NCBI GenBank assembly: GCA_947493585.1
Contig: CANLRI010000001.1
Span: forward strand, 1,178,001-1,242,000
DNA length: 64,000 nt
Reading direction: 5' to 3'
Source of the DNA: an uncultured Planococcus sp.
GTDB taxonomy: Bacteria; Bacillota; Bacilli; Bacillales_A; Planococcaceae
Shown here: positions 46,380-55,500 of the stretch, one piece after another
How the letters are laid out: each line of letters opens with the position of its first letter
How positions within the stretch are numbered: the stretch's first letter is position 1
Made by a program: the position numbers and the translations under genes
The notes under the pieces: generated by a model
What the model was told of the DNA's origin: nothing
What the model saw: the letters and a program-made list of their open reading frames with translations, nothing else
Database searches by the model: none

Positions 46380-47357
46380 ATGTTAAACAAAAAGTTTGGA
46401 TTCTACGCGACTGTCGCTTTGGCCGGATCCGTATTCCTAGCAGGCTGTGGAGACGATGCAGCAAATGAAGGAGAAGGCGGCGGAGCAGCTGAGCCTGAAT
46501 TCCTCAGTGTATTGACTGGTGGAACAACAGGAACTTACTATCCGCTGGGCGGAGCGATGGCGACGATCATTGAAAATGAGACAGGCATCGATACGACTGC
46601 CGAAGTGTCCCAGGCATCTGCGGCCAATATGACTTCACTTGCTGATGGCACAGGCGAAATCGCTTTTGTGCAGACAGACACGGCTTTCTACGCATCTGAA
46701 GGAACGAATATGTTCGAAGGCGAAGTCATCGACAGTGTCTCTGCTATTGGTGCACTTTACCCAGAAACAATCCAGATCGTAACGACTGAAGGATCTGGAA
46801 TCGCAGCATTTGAAGACTTGGCTGGCAAATCGGTATCAGTCGGCGCGCCTGGTTCAGGTACGTATATCAATGCTGAGCAATTGCTTGAAATCCATGGCAT
46901 GACAATGGATGATATCGATGCACAGAACTTGGATTTCGGCGAGTCTCAGGAAAGCTTGCAATCTGGACAAATCGATGCAGCATTCATCACAGCTGGAACG
47001 CCAACTGGCGCAGTTGAAAGCTTGAGTGCAACTTCTGATGTCAATATTGTCCCTGTAGCAGCAGATAAAGCAGCTGAACTGATCGAAAAATACCCGTATT
47101 ATGCAGAAGATGTAGTTCCATCTGGCACATACGGATTGACTGAGGAAGTCCCGACAGTTTCTGTTCTAGCCATGCTTGTTGTACAAAATGATATTTCTGA
47201 AGACACGGTCTATGACATCACAAAAGCAATTTATGAAAACACCGATCAAATCCAACACGCTAAAGCTGAATTCATCAAAGCAGAAACAGCTCTTGACGGC
47301 ATCGGGATCGATATCCATCCTGGCGCTCAGCGTTACTTCGACGAAGTAAATCAATAA
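46380..47357 (+). CDS. TRAP transporter solute receptor, TAXI family (lipoprotein)
   Basis: A 325-aa extracytoplasmic receptor. The lipoprotein signal ends FLAGCGDD. It has the TAXI fold motifs VLTGGTTGTYYPLGGAMATII, EIAFVQTDTAFYA, KSVSVGAPGSGTYINAEQLL and DAAFITAGTPTGAVE. TAXI receptors feed the 4TM/12TM fused TRAP permease; ligands such as glutamate or other carboxylates are proposed for some. ATG at 46380 follows AAAGGGAGG. It is first in a three-gene operon. Confidence 0.92.
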   Translation: MLNKKFGFYATVALAGSVFLAGCGDDAANEGEGGGAAEPEFLSVLTGGTTGTYYPLGGAMATIIENETGIDTTAEVSQASAANMTSLADGTGEIAFVQTDTAFYASEGTNMFEGEVIDSVSAIGALYPETIQIVTTEGSGIAAFEDLAGKSVSVGAPGSGTYINAEQLLEIHGMTMDDIDAQNLDFGESQESLQSGQIDAAFITAGTPTGAVESLSATSDVNIVPVAADKAAELIEKYPYYAEDVVPSGTYGLTEEVPTVSVLAMLVVQNDISEDTVYDITKAIYENTDQIQHAKAEFIKAETALDGIGIDIHPGAQRYFDEVNQ

Positions 47358-47368
47358 GAATTGATCAG

Positions 47369-47408
47369 AATAACAGGCGATAAAGCGCAAGCTTTATCGT
47401 CGTTATTT
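47369..47408 (+). terminator. stem-loop between TRAP receptor and permease genes
   Basis: The core stem GCGATAAAGC with GCTTTATCGT and loop GCAA is extended by an outer AATAAC/GTTATT pairing and followed by a T-rich stretch. It is probably a leaky terminator that lowers expression of the permease relative to the receptor. Confidence 0.7.
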
Positions 47409-47433
47409 ATTTTTTGTGGCTAGGGGGATCATC

Positions 47434-47955
47434 TTGCAGAATAACAGAATTCTCAAAGTCCTTCTTTTATTAATCCTCCTCATCCTCATCTGCTCCGCAC
47501 TGTTCTTCATCCCATATCAGAAAAACTTCGTCTTCATCGATTCGGAAACAAACGAGATTGCTGCGCGCGTTCCAGTTATAGAAGACCGCTTCAAGATCCG
47601 CTATACGCATTCGATCCATCTATCGGATGTGATTGAAAGTTACCGCCTTGATGACGAAGGGCAATTGGTGATGACGGAACTTGAGTACGAAGATTTCAAT
47701 ATCGGCATGCCGTCGAATGCAGGAGAAGGGGAGCGCTTTGTCGAAAAAGACGGGAAATACTTTATTGAGGATATGAAGCGGAAGCTGCCCGAATTCCGAT
47801 TGCTAGTCGGGGACGTGGACGCGGAACTCGCTTTCCTATTCGCAGGAAAAGAACTCGATTTAAAGAAGAGTTTGGAAAGAGGCAAGATCTACACATTCCG
47901 TGCCCAGCGCCTATCCATTTATCAGCAATTAGAAGGAGTGAACATCTATGAGTGA
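47434..47955 (+). CDS. DUF1850 family protein of the TRAP-TAXI operon
   Basis: A 173-aa protein with one N-terminal membrane helix (LKVLLLLILLILICSALFFI) and an extracytoplasmic domain containing RFKIRYTHSIHLSDVIESYRL, the conserved YTHSI block of DUF1850. Such proteins occur between TAXI receptor and fused permease genes; their role is unknown. The TTG start at 47434 is chosen for AGGGGGA upstream. The 3' end overlaps the permease start by 8 bases, so translation is coupled. Confidence 0.85.
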   Translation: MQNNRILKVLLLLILLILICSALFFIPYQKNFVFIDSETNEIAARVPVIEDRFKIRYTHSIHLSDVIESYRLDDEGQLVMTELEYEDFNIGMPSNAGEGERFVEKDGKYFIEDMKRKLPEFRLLVGDVDAELAFLFAGKELDLKKSLERGKIYTFRAQRLSIYQQLEGVNIYE

Positions 47956-49981
47956 TAAACTATCGCCAGAAGAGAGAGAAGAGAAAAAACTTCCGCCGGA
48001 AGACGAAAGCCATATCTCAGAGGAGAAGCAAAAAGAGATTCTCCAGAAGTACGATCCGGAGTCGAACACCCGTGATTTGTCGGGCATGATCAAGCATGTC
48101 GTGTTTTTCGGGCTTTTGGCTTTTTCATTGTTTCAATTGTATACAGCCATTTTTGGCCAATACACAGCGTACATCCAGCGTTCTGTCCACTTAGGGTTCG
48201 CGCTGTCACTTATTTTTCTATTATTCCCTTTGCGCCGTCGTAAAGGAGCACGCCACAAGGTAGCCTGGTACGACTATATTTTAGCGCTTTTAGCAGTGGG
48301 AGTAGGTGCCTATTGGCCAATCATGTACGAAGATTTGGTCTTTCGTATTGGCCGCGTAACAGAGCTTGATTTGATCGTAGGGATATTGGCAGTACTGCTC
48401 ACCTTGGAAGCAACGCGCCGAGCAGTAGGGATGCCAATTACCGTAATTGCCGGCCTATTCTTGGCCTATGGATTTTTCGGTCCATACTTTCCAGGATTCT
48501 TGCGCCATCGCGGTCAAGATTTAGATTCATTAATTCAGTTGATGTTCTTTACAACCGATGGCATTTTAGGAACACCGTTAAGTGTATCAGCTACATTCAT
48601 CTTTACATTCTTGCTCTTCGGTGCATTTTTGGTGAAAACCGGAGTTGGCCAGTACTTTAATGATTTAGCGGTTTCGTTAGCAGGTGGATTGACAGGGGGG
48701 CCTGCAAAAGTAGCAATTTTCTCCAGTGCCCTGCAAGGAACCATTTCCGGGAGCTCGGTCGCGAACGTAGTGACATCCGGGTCTTACACAATCCCGATGA
48801 TGAAAAAACTCGGATACAAGAAAGAGTTTGCGGGCGGTGTAGAAGCGGCTGCTTCTACAGGCGGGCAACTCATGCCTCCGATCATGGGTGCTGCGGCATT
48901 CTTGATGGTAGAGTTTATCGGGGGTATCACCTACTGGGAAATTGCCAAAGCTGCAGCAATTCCAGCTTTGCTGTACTTTACAGGGATTTGGATCATGACT
49001 CACTTTGAAGCAAAACGGATTGGGTTAAAAGGTTTGCCTAAAAATGAGTTGCCGGATCGGAAAGAAGTATTGAAAAAGATTTATTTACTGACTCCGATCA
49101 TTGCGATCATCTTATTCTTATTATCAGGAATTCCGACAATGCAGGCGGCGCTATACGGCATTTTGCTGACCATTTTCGTTAGTGCATTTAATAAAGAAAC
49201 AAGACTTGGCTTTAAGGACATTATTCATGCACTGGTGGACGGAGCTCGAACGGCTCTAGCGGTCGCAGCAGCTACAGCCGCGGCAGGGATCATTGTCGGA
49301 GTGGTTGTCAAAACGGGATTGGGCCTTTCCTTGGCGAACGGCTTGGTTTCTGCTTCAGGCGGTAACGTCCTATTGACGCTATTCTTTACGATGCTGGCAG
49401 CTATCGTATTGGGGATGGGATCACCAACTACCGCCAACTATGTAATTACCTCTACAATTGCTGCCCCTGCAATCATTACCTTATTGATGATTGATGAACC
49501 TGCTGGAGCGGCTGTACCGGTAGTTGTGGCATTATCTGCCCATCTATTCGTCTTCTATTTCGGAATTATCGCAGATATCACGCCTCCAGTGGCGCTGGCT
49601 GCATTTGCTGCATCTGGTATCTCTGGCGGTGAACCGATACGGACAGGTATTAATGCTGCCAAACTTGCAATTGCAGCATTTATCATCCCGTATATGTTTG
49701 TTCTGTCACCGGAATTATTAATGATTGATACCACGTGGACACAAGTCATTTGGGTGCTGATCACCGCTATTACAGGCATGATTGCCATCGGTGCAGGTGC
49801 AATAGGATATTGGTACCGAAAGCTCAGATGGTGGGAAAGAATCGTTGCTGTAGCTACAGGGCTTGCACTGATTTATCCGGAAGGCTTTAGTGATTTGATT
49901 GGTGCAGCGGTATTTATCGTGCTACTTGCATTGCAATGGATGTCTAGAGACAAAGAAAACACCAAGCCTCAAACTGCATAA
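47948..49981 (+). CDS. TRAP transporter permease, fused 4TM/12TM protein
   Basis: A 677-aa membrane protein fusing the small (DctQ-like) and large (DctM-like) TRAP subunits. About 16 hydrophobic segments are seen, with large-subunit motifs GTISGSSVANVVTSGSYTIP, GGVEAAASTGGQLMPPIMGA and GMGSPTTANYVITSTIAAPA. It uses an ion gradient to import the ligand delivered by the TAXI receptor. ATG at 47948 overlaps DUF1850. A soluble, charged N-terminal ~55 residues precedes the first helix. Confidence 0.93.
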   Translation: MSDKLSPEEREEKKLPPEDESHISEEKQKEILQKYDPESNTRDLSGMIKHVVFFGLLAFSLFQLYTAIFGQYTAYIQRSVHLGFALSLIFLLFPLRRRKGARHKVAWYDYILALLAVGVGAYWPIMYEDLVFRIGRVTELDLIVGILAVLLTLEATRRAVGMPITVIAGLFLAYGFFGPYFPGFLRHRGQDLDSLIQLMFFTTDGILGTPLSVSATFIFTFLLFGAFLVKTGVGQYFNDLAVSLAGGLTGGPAKVAIFSSALQGTISGSSVANVVTSGSYTIPMMKKLGYKKEFAGGVEAAASTGGQLMPPIMGAAAFLMVEFIGGITYWEIAKAAAIPALLYFTGIWIMTHFEAKRIGLKGLPKNELPDRKEVLKKIYLLTPIIAIILFLLSGIPTMQAALYGILLTIFVSAFNKETRLGFKDIIHALVDGARTALAVAAATAAAGIIVGVVVKTGLGLSLANGLVSASGGNVLLTLFFTMLAAIVLGMGSPTTANYVITSTIAAPAIITLLMIDEPAGAAVPVVVALSAHLFVFYFGIIADITPPVALAAFAASGISGGEPIRTGINAAKLAIAAFIIPYMFVLSPELLMIDTTWTQVIWVLITAITGMIAIGAGAIGYWYRKLRWWERIVAVATGLALIYPEGFSDLIGAAVFIVLLALQWMSRDKENTKPQTA

Positions 49982-49984
49982 TAA

Positions 49985-50020
49985 AAAAGATGGAAACCCA
50001 TGGGTTTCCATCTTTTTTTA
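49985..50020 (+). terminator. intrinsic terminator after the TRAP operon
   Basis: Stem AAAGATGGAAACCC with GGGTTTCCATCTTT and seven T, directly after the stop. Confidence 0.88.
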
Positions 50021-50036
50021 TTGCATCAGTAATAAC

Positions 50037-50072
50037 ACAAAACACCAACCGGAAAACCGGCTGGTGTTTTGT
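50037..50072 (+). repeat. second hairpin near the island border
   Basis: A 16-bp inverted repeat, ACAAAACACCAACCGG with CCGGCTGGTGTTTTGT (one G-T), has an AAAA loop and no long T-run. It is either a back-up terminator or the remaining end of the former tRNA-side operon. Confidence 0.6.
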
Positions 50073-50094
50073 GCAGCGTGTTGCATGCATATGA

Positions 50095-50142
50095 TGATTC
50101 CTACTGGGCTCGAACCAGCGACCTCTACCCTGTCAAGGTAGC
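50095..50142 (-). pseudogene. 3' half of a tRNA-Val(GAC) gene; probable island attachment site
   Basis: Read on the minus strand from 50142 to 50095 there is an exact anticodon arm: CTACC, loop TTGACAG with anticodon GAC, then GGTAG. It is followed by a 5-base variable loop AGGTC, a T-arm (GCTGG, loop TTCGAGC, CCAGT), the acceptor strand AGGAATC and the discriminator A. No D-arm and no 5' acceptor strand (GATTCCT expected) are found upstream. This is thus a half gene. Its 3' end faces the conserved chromosome and its broken end faces the BREX island, the usual form of a distal att site. Confidence 0.85.
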
Positions 50143-50182
50143 GAACTCAATTATCTACAGGCACCTCATGTTACTGACAGTG

Positions 50183-50222
50183 TCTGCAAGTCCCGGATAT
50201 AACAGGGTCTTGCAGATTTTTT
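50183..50222 (+). terminator. intrinsic terminator inside the island edge
   Basis: Stem TCTGCAAG with CTTGCAGA, plus inner CCC/GGG pairing, then six T. It is oriented left to right. From 50223 to 50472 the sequence is AT-rich and shows no gene or clear promoter. Confidence 0.7.
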
Positions 50223-50472
50223 GTTTAATTATATTCAATTAGTATTCTATGATTATCTATAATTTGTTGCCACAAGAATGCCATAGGTGTCAGTATACGT
50301 TAGTCATTCTTCAAAAAAGCAACATTTGATAATGAGTTTTACTATTTGAATCAGGTTCACAATCTGGGCACTTTTAAAACTAAAATATTTAATGCAGGAA
50401 AAATTTTGTAATTATAGAATATATCTATTAAGGCATATCATCAACTTAAACCAAGAATGGAGTTTTTTTCTA

Positions 50473-50913
50473 ATGACAAGAGATTTCCCCAAAAGAGGTT
50501 CATTTCTAGTTGGCTTATCTCCTAATCAACTTCTAGGGAGCACAGAGGATCCACCACAGAATGATGGAGAAATTGTTAACCATTTATTTTTTGCACACTC
50601 TTATTCGGAGGAAGAAGCCAAGCTGTTCGCTATACAAGGTTATACCACATTTATTGTAGAGTTAGGATTAAGGCTTCAAATGGTAGATTTTTTTCCGGAG
50701 ATAGCTAAACATAAACCTTTTGTTATTCCAATACAGACAGAAACAAATATTTTGACTAAACCAAAGGTAAAATTTGCACGTGTAAAATCTATATTTGGTT
50801 GTAAACATTGTACTGTTCGTTATCTTGAGGTAGGTATTAATGCAACTGTGTGTGATGTATGTCAAAAACATTTAAAATGTAATTCATGTGGTCACTGTAT
50901 CTGTGAAAGTTGA
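50473..50913 (+). CDS. hypothetical protein with C-terminal cysteine-rich zinc-ribbon-like motif
   Basis: A 146-aa protein I do not recognise. The N-terminal part (RDFPKRGSFLVGLSPNQLLGS, HSYSEEEAKLFAIQGYTTFIVELGLRLQ) has no known motif. The last ~40 residues hold seven or more cysteines in CKHC, CDVC and CNSCGHCIC pairs, suggesting zinc binding. ATG at 50473 is chosen over an upstream in-frame ATG at 50392 because TGGAG lies just before it; neither start is strong. It is clearly AT-richer than the chromosome to the left and followed by its own terminator. It is the first gene of the island. Confidence 0.6.
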   Translation: MTRDFPKRGSFLVGLSPNQLLGSTEDPPQNDGEIVNHLFFAHSYSEEEAKLFAIQGYTTFIVELGLRLQMVDFFPEIAKHKPFVIPIQTETNILTKPKVKFARVKSIFGCKHCTVRYLEVGINATVCDVCQKHLKCNSCGHCICES

Positions 50914-50948
50914 AAATAAATAATATTGTTTAAATTAAATAAAAAAGT

Positions 50949-50976
50949 AAAACAGTCTATTTAGACTGTTTTTTAT
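50949..50976 (+). terminator. intrinsic terminator after the zinc-ribbon gene
   Basis: Stem AAAACAGTCTA with AGACTGTTTT around a TTT loop, followed by T residues. Confidence 0.8.
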
Positions 50977-51100
50977 TGTTTATTTTCTCAATTTTTTAGG
51001 TTGTTACAAAGAAGTATATACATATTCTTGAATAGCATTGTATTGAAAGCTAAGTAAGAATAAAATAAGAAACAGATAGGATATTTGACGAGGTGACAGA

Positions 51101-51337
51101 ATGGAAATCAAAATGTTTTACCGCACCCAGCGAGATCTTGCTGTGGCACTGAACATACTCATTGATGCTTACTGGAAGGAAGAAATACTTGAGAAAGAGC
51201 TGATTGAAAACGTGAAGGAAATACACCGTACTAATCAAGAAAAGCTAATGAAAAACGGTGACTTTACAAAAGTGGTTCAACAACATTGTGGGAAACGAAG
51301 GCTGAACGTTGTAGAAAAAATAATTGAAATGAAATAG
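51101..51337 (+). CDS. small protein preceding the BREX genes
   Basis: A 78-aa, charged, mostly helical protein starting MEIKMFYRTQRDLAVALNILIDAYWKEEILEKELIE and ending KRRLNVVEKIIEMK. GAGGTG lies just upstream of ATG at 51101, and brxA follows after 28 bases, so it is likely the first gene of the BREX transcript. It resembles, from memory, the small TIGR04540 group; this is unsure. No DNA-binding motif is evident. It could regulate or assist BREX. Confidence 0.65.
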   Translation: MEIKMFYRTQRDLAVALNILIDAYWKEEILEKELIENVKEIHRTNQEKLMKNGDFTKVVQQHCGKRRLNVVEKIIEMK

Positions 51338-51365
51338 CAGTTTGTAACATTGGAGGTTTAAGAGG

Positions 51366-51965
51366 ATGACATCAGAATTGGAGTACTCTTCCGTGTTAAC
51401 GGGGGCGGCATTTATGTTTTTTGAATTTAAGCAGGTGGTGATGCTGAAAGAGCAAGGACTGTCCGATCAGGAGATACGCAAGAAGGTCGTTGACGAGAAC
51501 TTATTTCAGCACACAAAACTATCCAGTCTAAAAAGAGGCTTTCCCTCTATCTTAAGAAGAGTCAACGTTTTGGACGATACATTGCGGAAGATAGTTATCG
51601 AAGACTCCATTGAAGCGGGTAAGGCCATTAACTTATACACAATCCTGAAGACGGATCGCCTTTTCTTCGAGTTTCTGGAAGAAGTCGTTCAAGAGAAATT
51701 TGCTTTTAACAGTTTCATATTAGAAAAAAAAGATCTCAATACATATTTTGCAGTGAAAGCAGAACAGAACAACAATATCGCAAACTGGACAGAAGCGACT
51801 GTACAAAAGTTGAAGCAAGTCTATATGAAGATTCTGCTTGATGCCGGCATACTGGCAGATAAGAAATCTGGAGAGCTAAACCGGCTGGTGATGGATGAAC
51901 AAGTGAAGAGTCACCTGGTGCAGATTGGTGAAGTTCAGTATGTCCGAGTGATGGGAGAGTATTAA
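51366..51965 (+). CDS. brxA: BREX system protein BrxA (DUF1819)
   Basis: A 199-aa DUF1819 protein. It opens with EYSSVLTGAAFMFFEFKQVVMLKEQGLSDQEIRKKVVDEN and has the RRVNVLDDTLRKIVIED segment; the family adopts a NusB-like helical fold and binds nucleic acid. It is a core type 1 BREX component. ATG at 51366 follows GGAGG. It is 6 bases from brxB. Confidence 0.92.
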   Translation: MTSELEYSSVLTGAAFMFFEFKQVVMLKEQGLSDQEIRKKVVDENLFQHTKLSSLKRGFPSILRRVNVLDDTLRKIVIEDSIEAGKAINLYTILKTDRLFFEFLEEVVQEKFAFNSFILEKKDLNTYFAVKAEQNNNIANWTEATVQKLKQVYMKILLDAGILADKKSGELNRLVMDEQVKSHLVQIGEVQYVRVMGEY

Positions 51966-51971
51966 ATAACG

Positions 51972-52538
51972 ATGGCGAATTTAAATAAGAGATTGGATGA
52001 CATAATTCCAAAAATAAAAGAAGATAAATTCATAAAAGGCAGGGGCCTTGGAAACGAAATCAGCTTCTACGTTTTCGACTACGAGCCTGAGCATGAACTT
52101 GTTGTCCGCGATTACATCAAACACATCAAAAAAGAATTCGGTTACGGGGAATCCGGGAGAAAAATTATTGAATTCGATCTCTACAAGATGTTGATAGAAA
52201 TTACAAAGGAGAAAAGAATTTTTGACCGCATCTCAGAGATGGAAGAGCGGCAAGGGAAAGACGCGTTATTCAAAGCACTCGCTACTTTTGCAAAGCCGGA
52301 AATCTTTCTAGCAAAAATACAAGAACAGATGGACGACCATAACGTTGTTTTCCTAACCGGAGTCGGGAAAGTCTTTCCTTTTGTTCGCTCCCACACCATA
52401 TTGAACAATCTGCAGGAGGTCCTGGACAAGACACCGGTTATCATGTTTTATCCGGGTCAATACACGGGACAGTCATTGGAACTGTTCAATAAGTTCAAAG
52501 ATGATAACTACTACCGAGCATTCCGCTTAGTCGATTAA
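51972..52538 (+). CDS. brxB: BREX system protein BrxB (DUF1788)
   Basis: A 188-aa DUF1788 protein. It starts NLNKRLDDIIPKIKEDKFIKGRGLGNEISFYVFDYEPEHE and ends with the typical VFLTGVGKVFPFVRSH and PVIMFYPGQYTGQSLELFN blocks. Its biochemical role in BREX is not settled. It occupies the expected place between brxA and brxC. Confidence 0.93.
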   Translation: MANLNKRLDDIIPKIKEDKFIKGRGLGNEISFYVFDYEPEHELVVRDYIKHIKKEFGYGESGRKIIEFDLYKMLIEITKEKRIFDRISEMEERQGKDALFKALATFAKPEIFLAKIQEQMDDHNVVFLTGVGKVFPFVRSHTILNNLQEVLDKTPVIMFYPGQYTGQSLELFNKFKDDNYYRAFRLVD

Positions 52539-52556
52539 AAGAAAAGGGGACAGATA

Positions 52557-55500
52557 ATGTTAATTAAAGACATATTCCTGAAAGACATCGAACGTGATAT
52601 TCGTGGTGTCATCAAAGTAGCCCAGACAAATGAAGACGATATTTATCAAGAGCTTGACGAATACGTGGTGACACAGGAGCTGCATCGCCACTTCTCCAAG
52701 TTCTACGAGAATTACCAGCGAGGCATCGATGGCAAGACCGACAAAATGGGAGTGTGGATTTCGGGCTTCTTTGGATCCGGTAAATCACACTTTCTGAAGA
52801 TATTGGCTTACTTGCTGGAGAATCATAGAGTAAAAGGCAAGGAACCTATCGAGTTCTTTAAAGAAAAAGTACAGGATCCGCTGGTATTTGCCAACATGAA
52901 ACGGACAGCGGACGTTGAAACAGAAACCATTCTGTTCAATATTGATTCAAAGGGCGGGCTTGATAACAAGTCAAAAGAAGACGCAATCCTCCGTGTCTTC
53001 ATGAAAGTCTTTTATGAACACCGCGGTTATTACGGCGACATTCCAGGCGTAGCGGAAATGGAGAAGTATTTGGATAAGCAAGGCGTCTATGAAGCATTCA
53101 AATCCGAGTTCCAGAATCTTGCGGGTGAACCATGGAATGAGCGTCGGCATACCTTCTATTTTGATGCGGATTTTGTAATCGGTGCACTAACGAAAGTGAC
53201 AGAGATGTCCGAAGAGTCGGCACGTAATTGGTTTGAGCAAGGAGTCAATAACTTCGAAATTAGTATCGAAAAATTTGCCAAGGACGTTAAAGAGTATGTT
53301 GACGAGAAAGGTCCAAACTTCCATTTGGTGTTCCTCGTTGATGAAATTGGCCAGTACATCGGGGACAGCAGAAGCCTTATGCTCAATTTGCAGACGCTTG
53401 CGGAAGACTTAGGAACACACGCAATCGGCAAAGTATGGATCATGGTAACGTCTCAGGAAAGCATTGATTCCATCGTCAAAGTGAAAGGGGATGACTTCTC
53501 CCGTATTCAAGGACGATTCGATACAAGACTATCCTTGTCTTCAATTTCCGTAGACGAAGTCATCAAAAAACGGATTCTGGCGAAGCAAGATTTTGCGAAC
53601 GATAAATTGAAATTGTTGTACCCGGAGAAAAGTGCAATTTTACGGAACTTAATCAGTTTTCGGGAAAGTACAGCGGATCTTCGAGGGTTTGATAATGAGC
53701 AGGAGTTTGCAGATGTTTATCCTTTCGTGCCGTACCAATTCAAACTCCTTCAAAATGTCTTTGAACAAGTTCGGAAACACGGTTCATCAGGCAAGCATTT
53801 ATCTGAAGGAGAGCGTTCCATGCTATCGGCCTTCAAAGAAGCAGGACTGCGTTATAAAGATGCCGAAGAAGGCACGCTAATCCCTTTTCATGCTTTTTAC
53901 GATACGATCAAAGAATTCCTCAATCCGTCTATCTCTAGAGTGATTGACGGGGCGGGTGAAAATAGTGCACTTAAAGGTGATTCATTCAATATTGACTTGC
54001 TGAAAGTTCTCTTCATGATCAAATATGTGAAAGAACTGCCGGCAAGCGTCGAAAATATTGCAACACTTATGGTAACTCATATCGATGAAGACAAGCTGCA
54101 GCTTAAAGAGAAAATCAATGCTTCGTTACGCAAGTTGATTCAGGAAACGTTGATTCAAAAGAACGGGGAATATTATCTGTTTCTGACGGATGATGAACAG
54201 GACATCAACCGGGAAATTAAGAATTTGATGATTGATGAGGACTTAGTGAAGCGGGAATTGGCAACCTACATCTTCCAGGATCTTTACGAGGAAAAGCGGT
54301 TCCGTTATTCGTCTCAATACTTATTCCCTTTTAATCAGAAAATGGATGAGAAAAATTACGGCAATCAAGTATCAAGTATTGGCTTGGAAATTCTATCGCC
54401 CCTTTCCGACCAGTATGAAAACCCTGATCAAGTGCTCATGATGAAAACGAGTGGCAGTGGAGAAATGATCGTTAAACTTGGCGGAAACGAAACCTATATT
54501 GAGGAAATTGAAGAAGCATTACGGATTGAGGAGTACCGAAAGAAAAAGAATATTACCCAGCTGCCTGAGAACATTCAAAATATCCTTAACAACAAACAAG
54601 CGGAGGTGCGTGAACGCAGACGCAGGGGACGGGAACTATTAGAATACGCGATAAAGGATGCCTCATTCTTCGTAAACGGGGAAAAGGCGGAGATCAAAGG
54701 CTCGACAGTTAAAGAGAAGATTAATGCAGCTTTTCATTTAGTGGTTGAGAATGTTTACACAAAGCTCGCCTATGTAAAAGAGCATATGGAGAACGAGCGA
54801 GGGTTGATTGGTATTTTGGCTTCCGGCGATGACCAACTCTCGCTGGATGATGCGCTGAAAACCAATCCAAATGAATTGGCACAGAAAGAACTGATGGATT
54901 TCATCAATATGCAAGCTGATAGCAACAAACAAATCAGGGTAAAGCTTTTATATGATCGCTTCCAAGATCAGCCGTATGGATGGAAAACCCTTGATATCGC
55001 CGCCTTAGTCGCCCAATTACTGAAAGACCAAGCGATTCGCATCCGCTTCAATGGCGAATACATGGACCCGAGAGAGAATACGAATGCCCTCTTATCAATT
55101 TTCACTAAGACAGCCAATGCCGATATAGCGATTGTCTTGAAACGCAGCATCGTTGATCCAGCCCTTATTCAAACTGCCAAAAGAGTGTGCAGAGACGTAT
55201 TCAACAAAACGGACCTGCCTGATGATGAAGACGGCTTAGTGAAAGACATTCGTACGCTTATCGATAAACAAATCATTGAAATTGATGGATTGAAGAATCA
55301 TTACAAAGGCGGCAAATATCCGGGCATGAGCTTGCTCGATAAAGGATTGGAATTCTTCCATCAGTTCGATAACCGTTTGGACAACGCCTCTTTCTTCACG
55401 AAGTTGAAAGAGATGGAAGACAATCTTGCAGACTGGGAAGAAGACGTCGCTTACGTGAAAAGCTTTTTTGCTACACAACAAAAGGAAATCTTCGATAGCG

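Noticed and set aside
49899..50141. 80-aa open frame ending IPTGLEPATSTLSR
   Set aside because: It is an artefact of reading across the TRAP terminator and the complement of the tRNA 3' half; such peptides are a common false gene at tRNA ends.
50095..50165. A complete tRNA gene
   Set aside because: The anticodon and T-arms are perfect, but no D-arm or matching 5' acceptor strand is present upstream, so only a half gene is reported.
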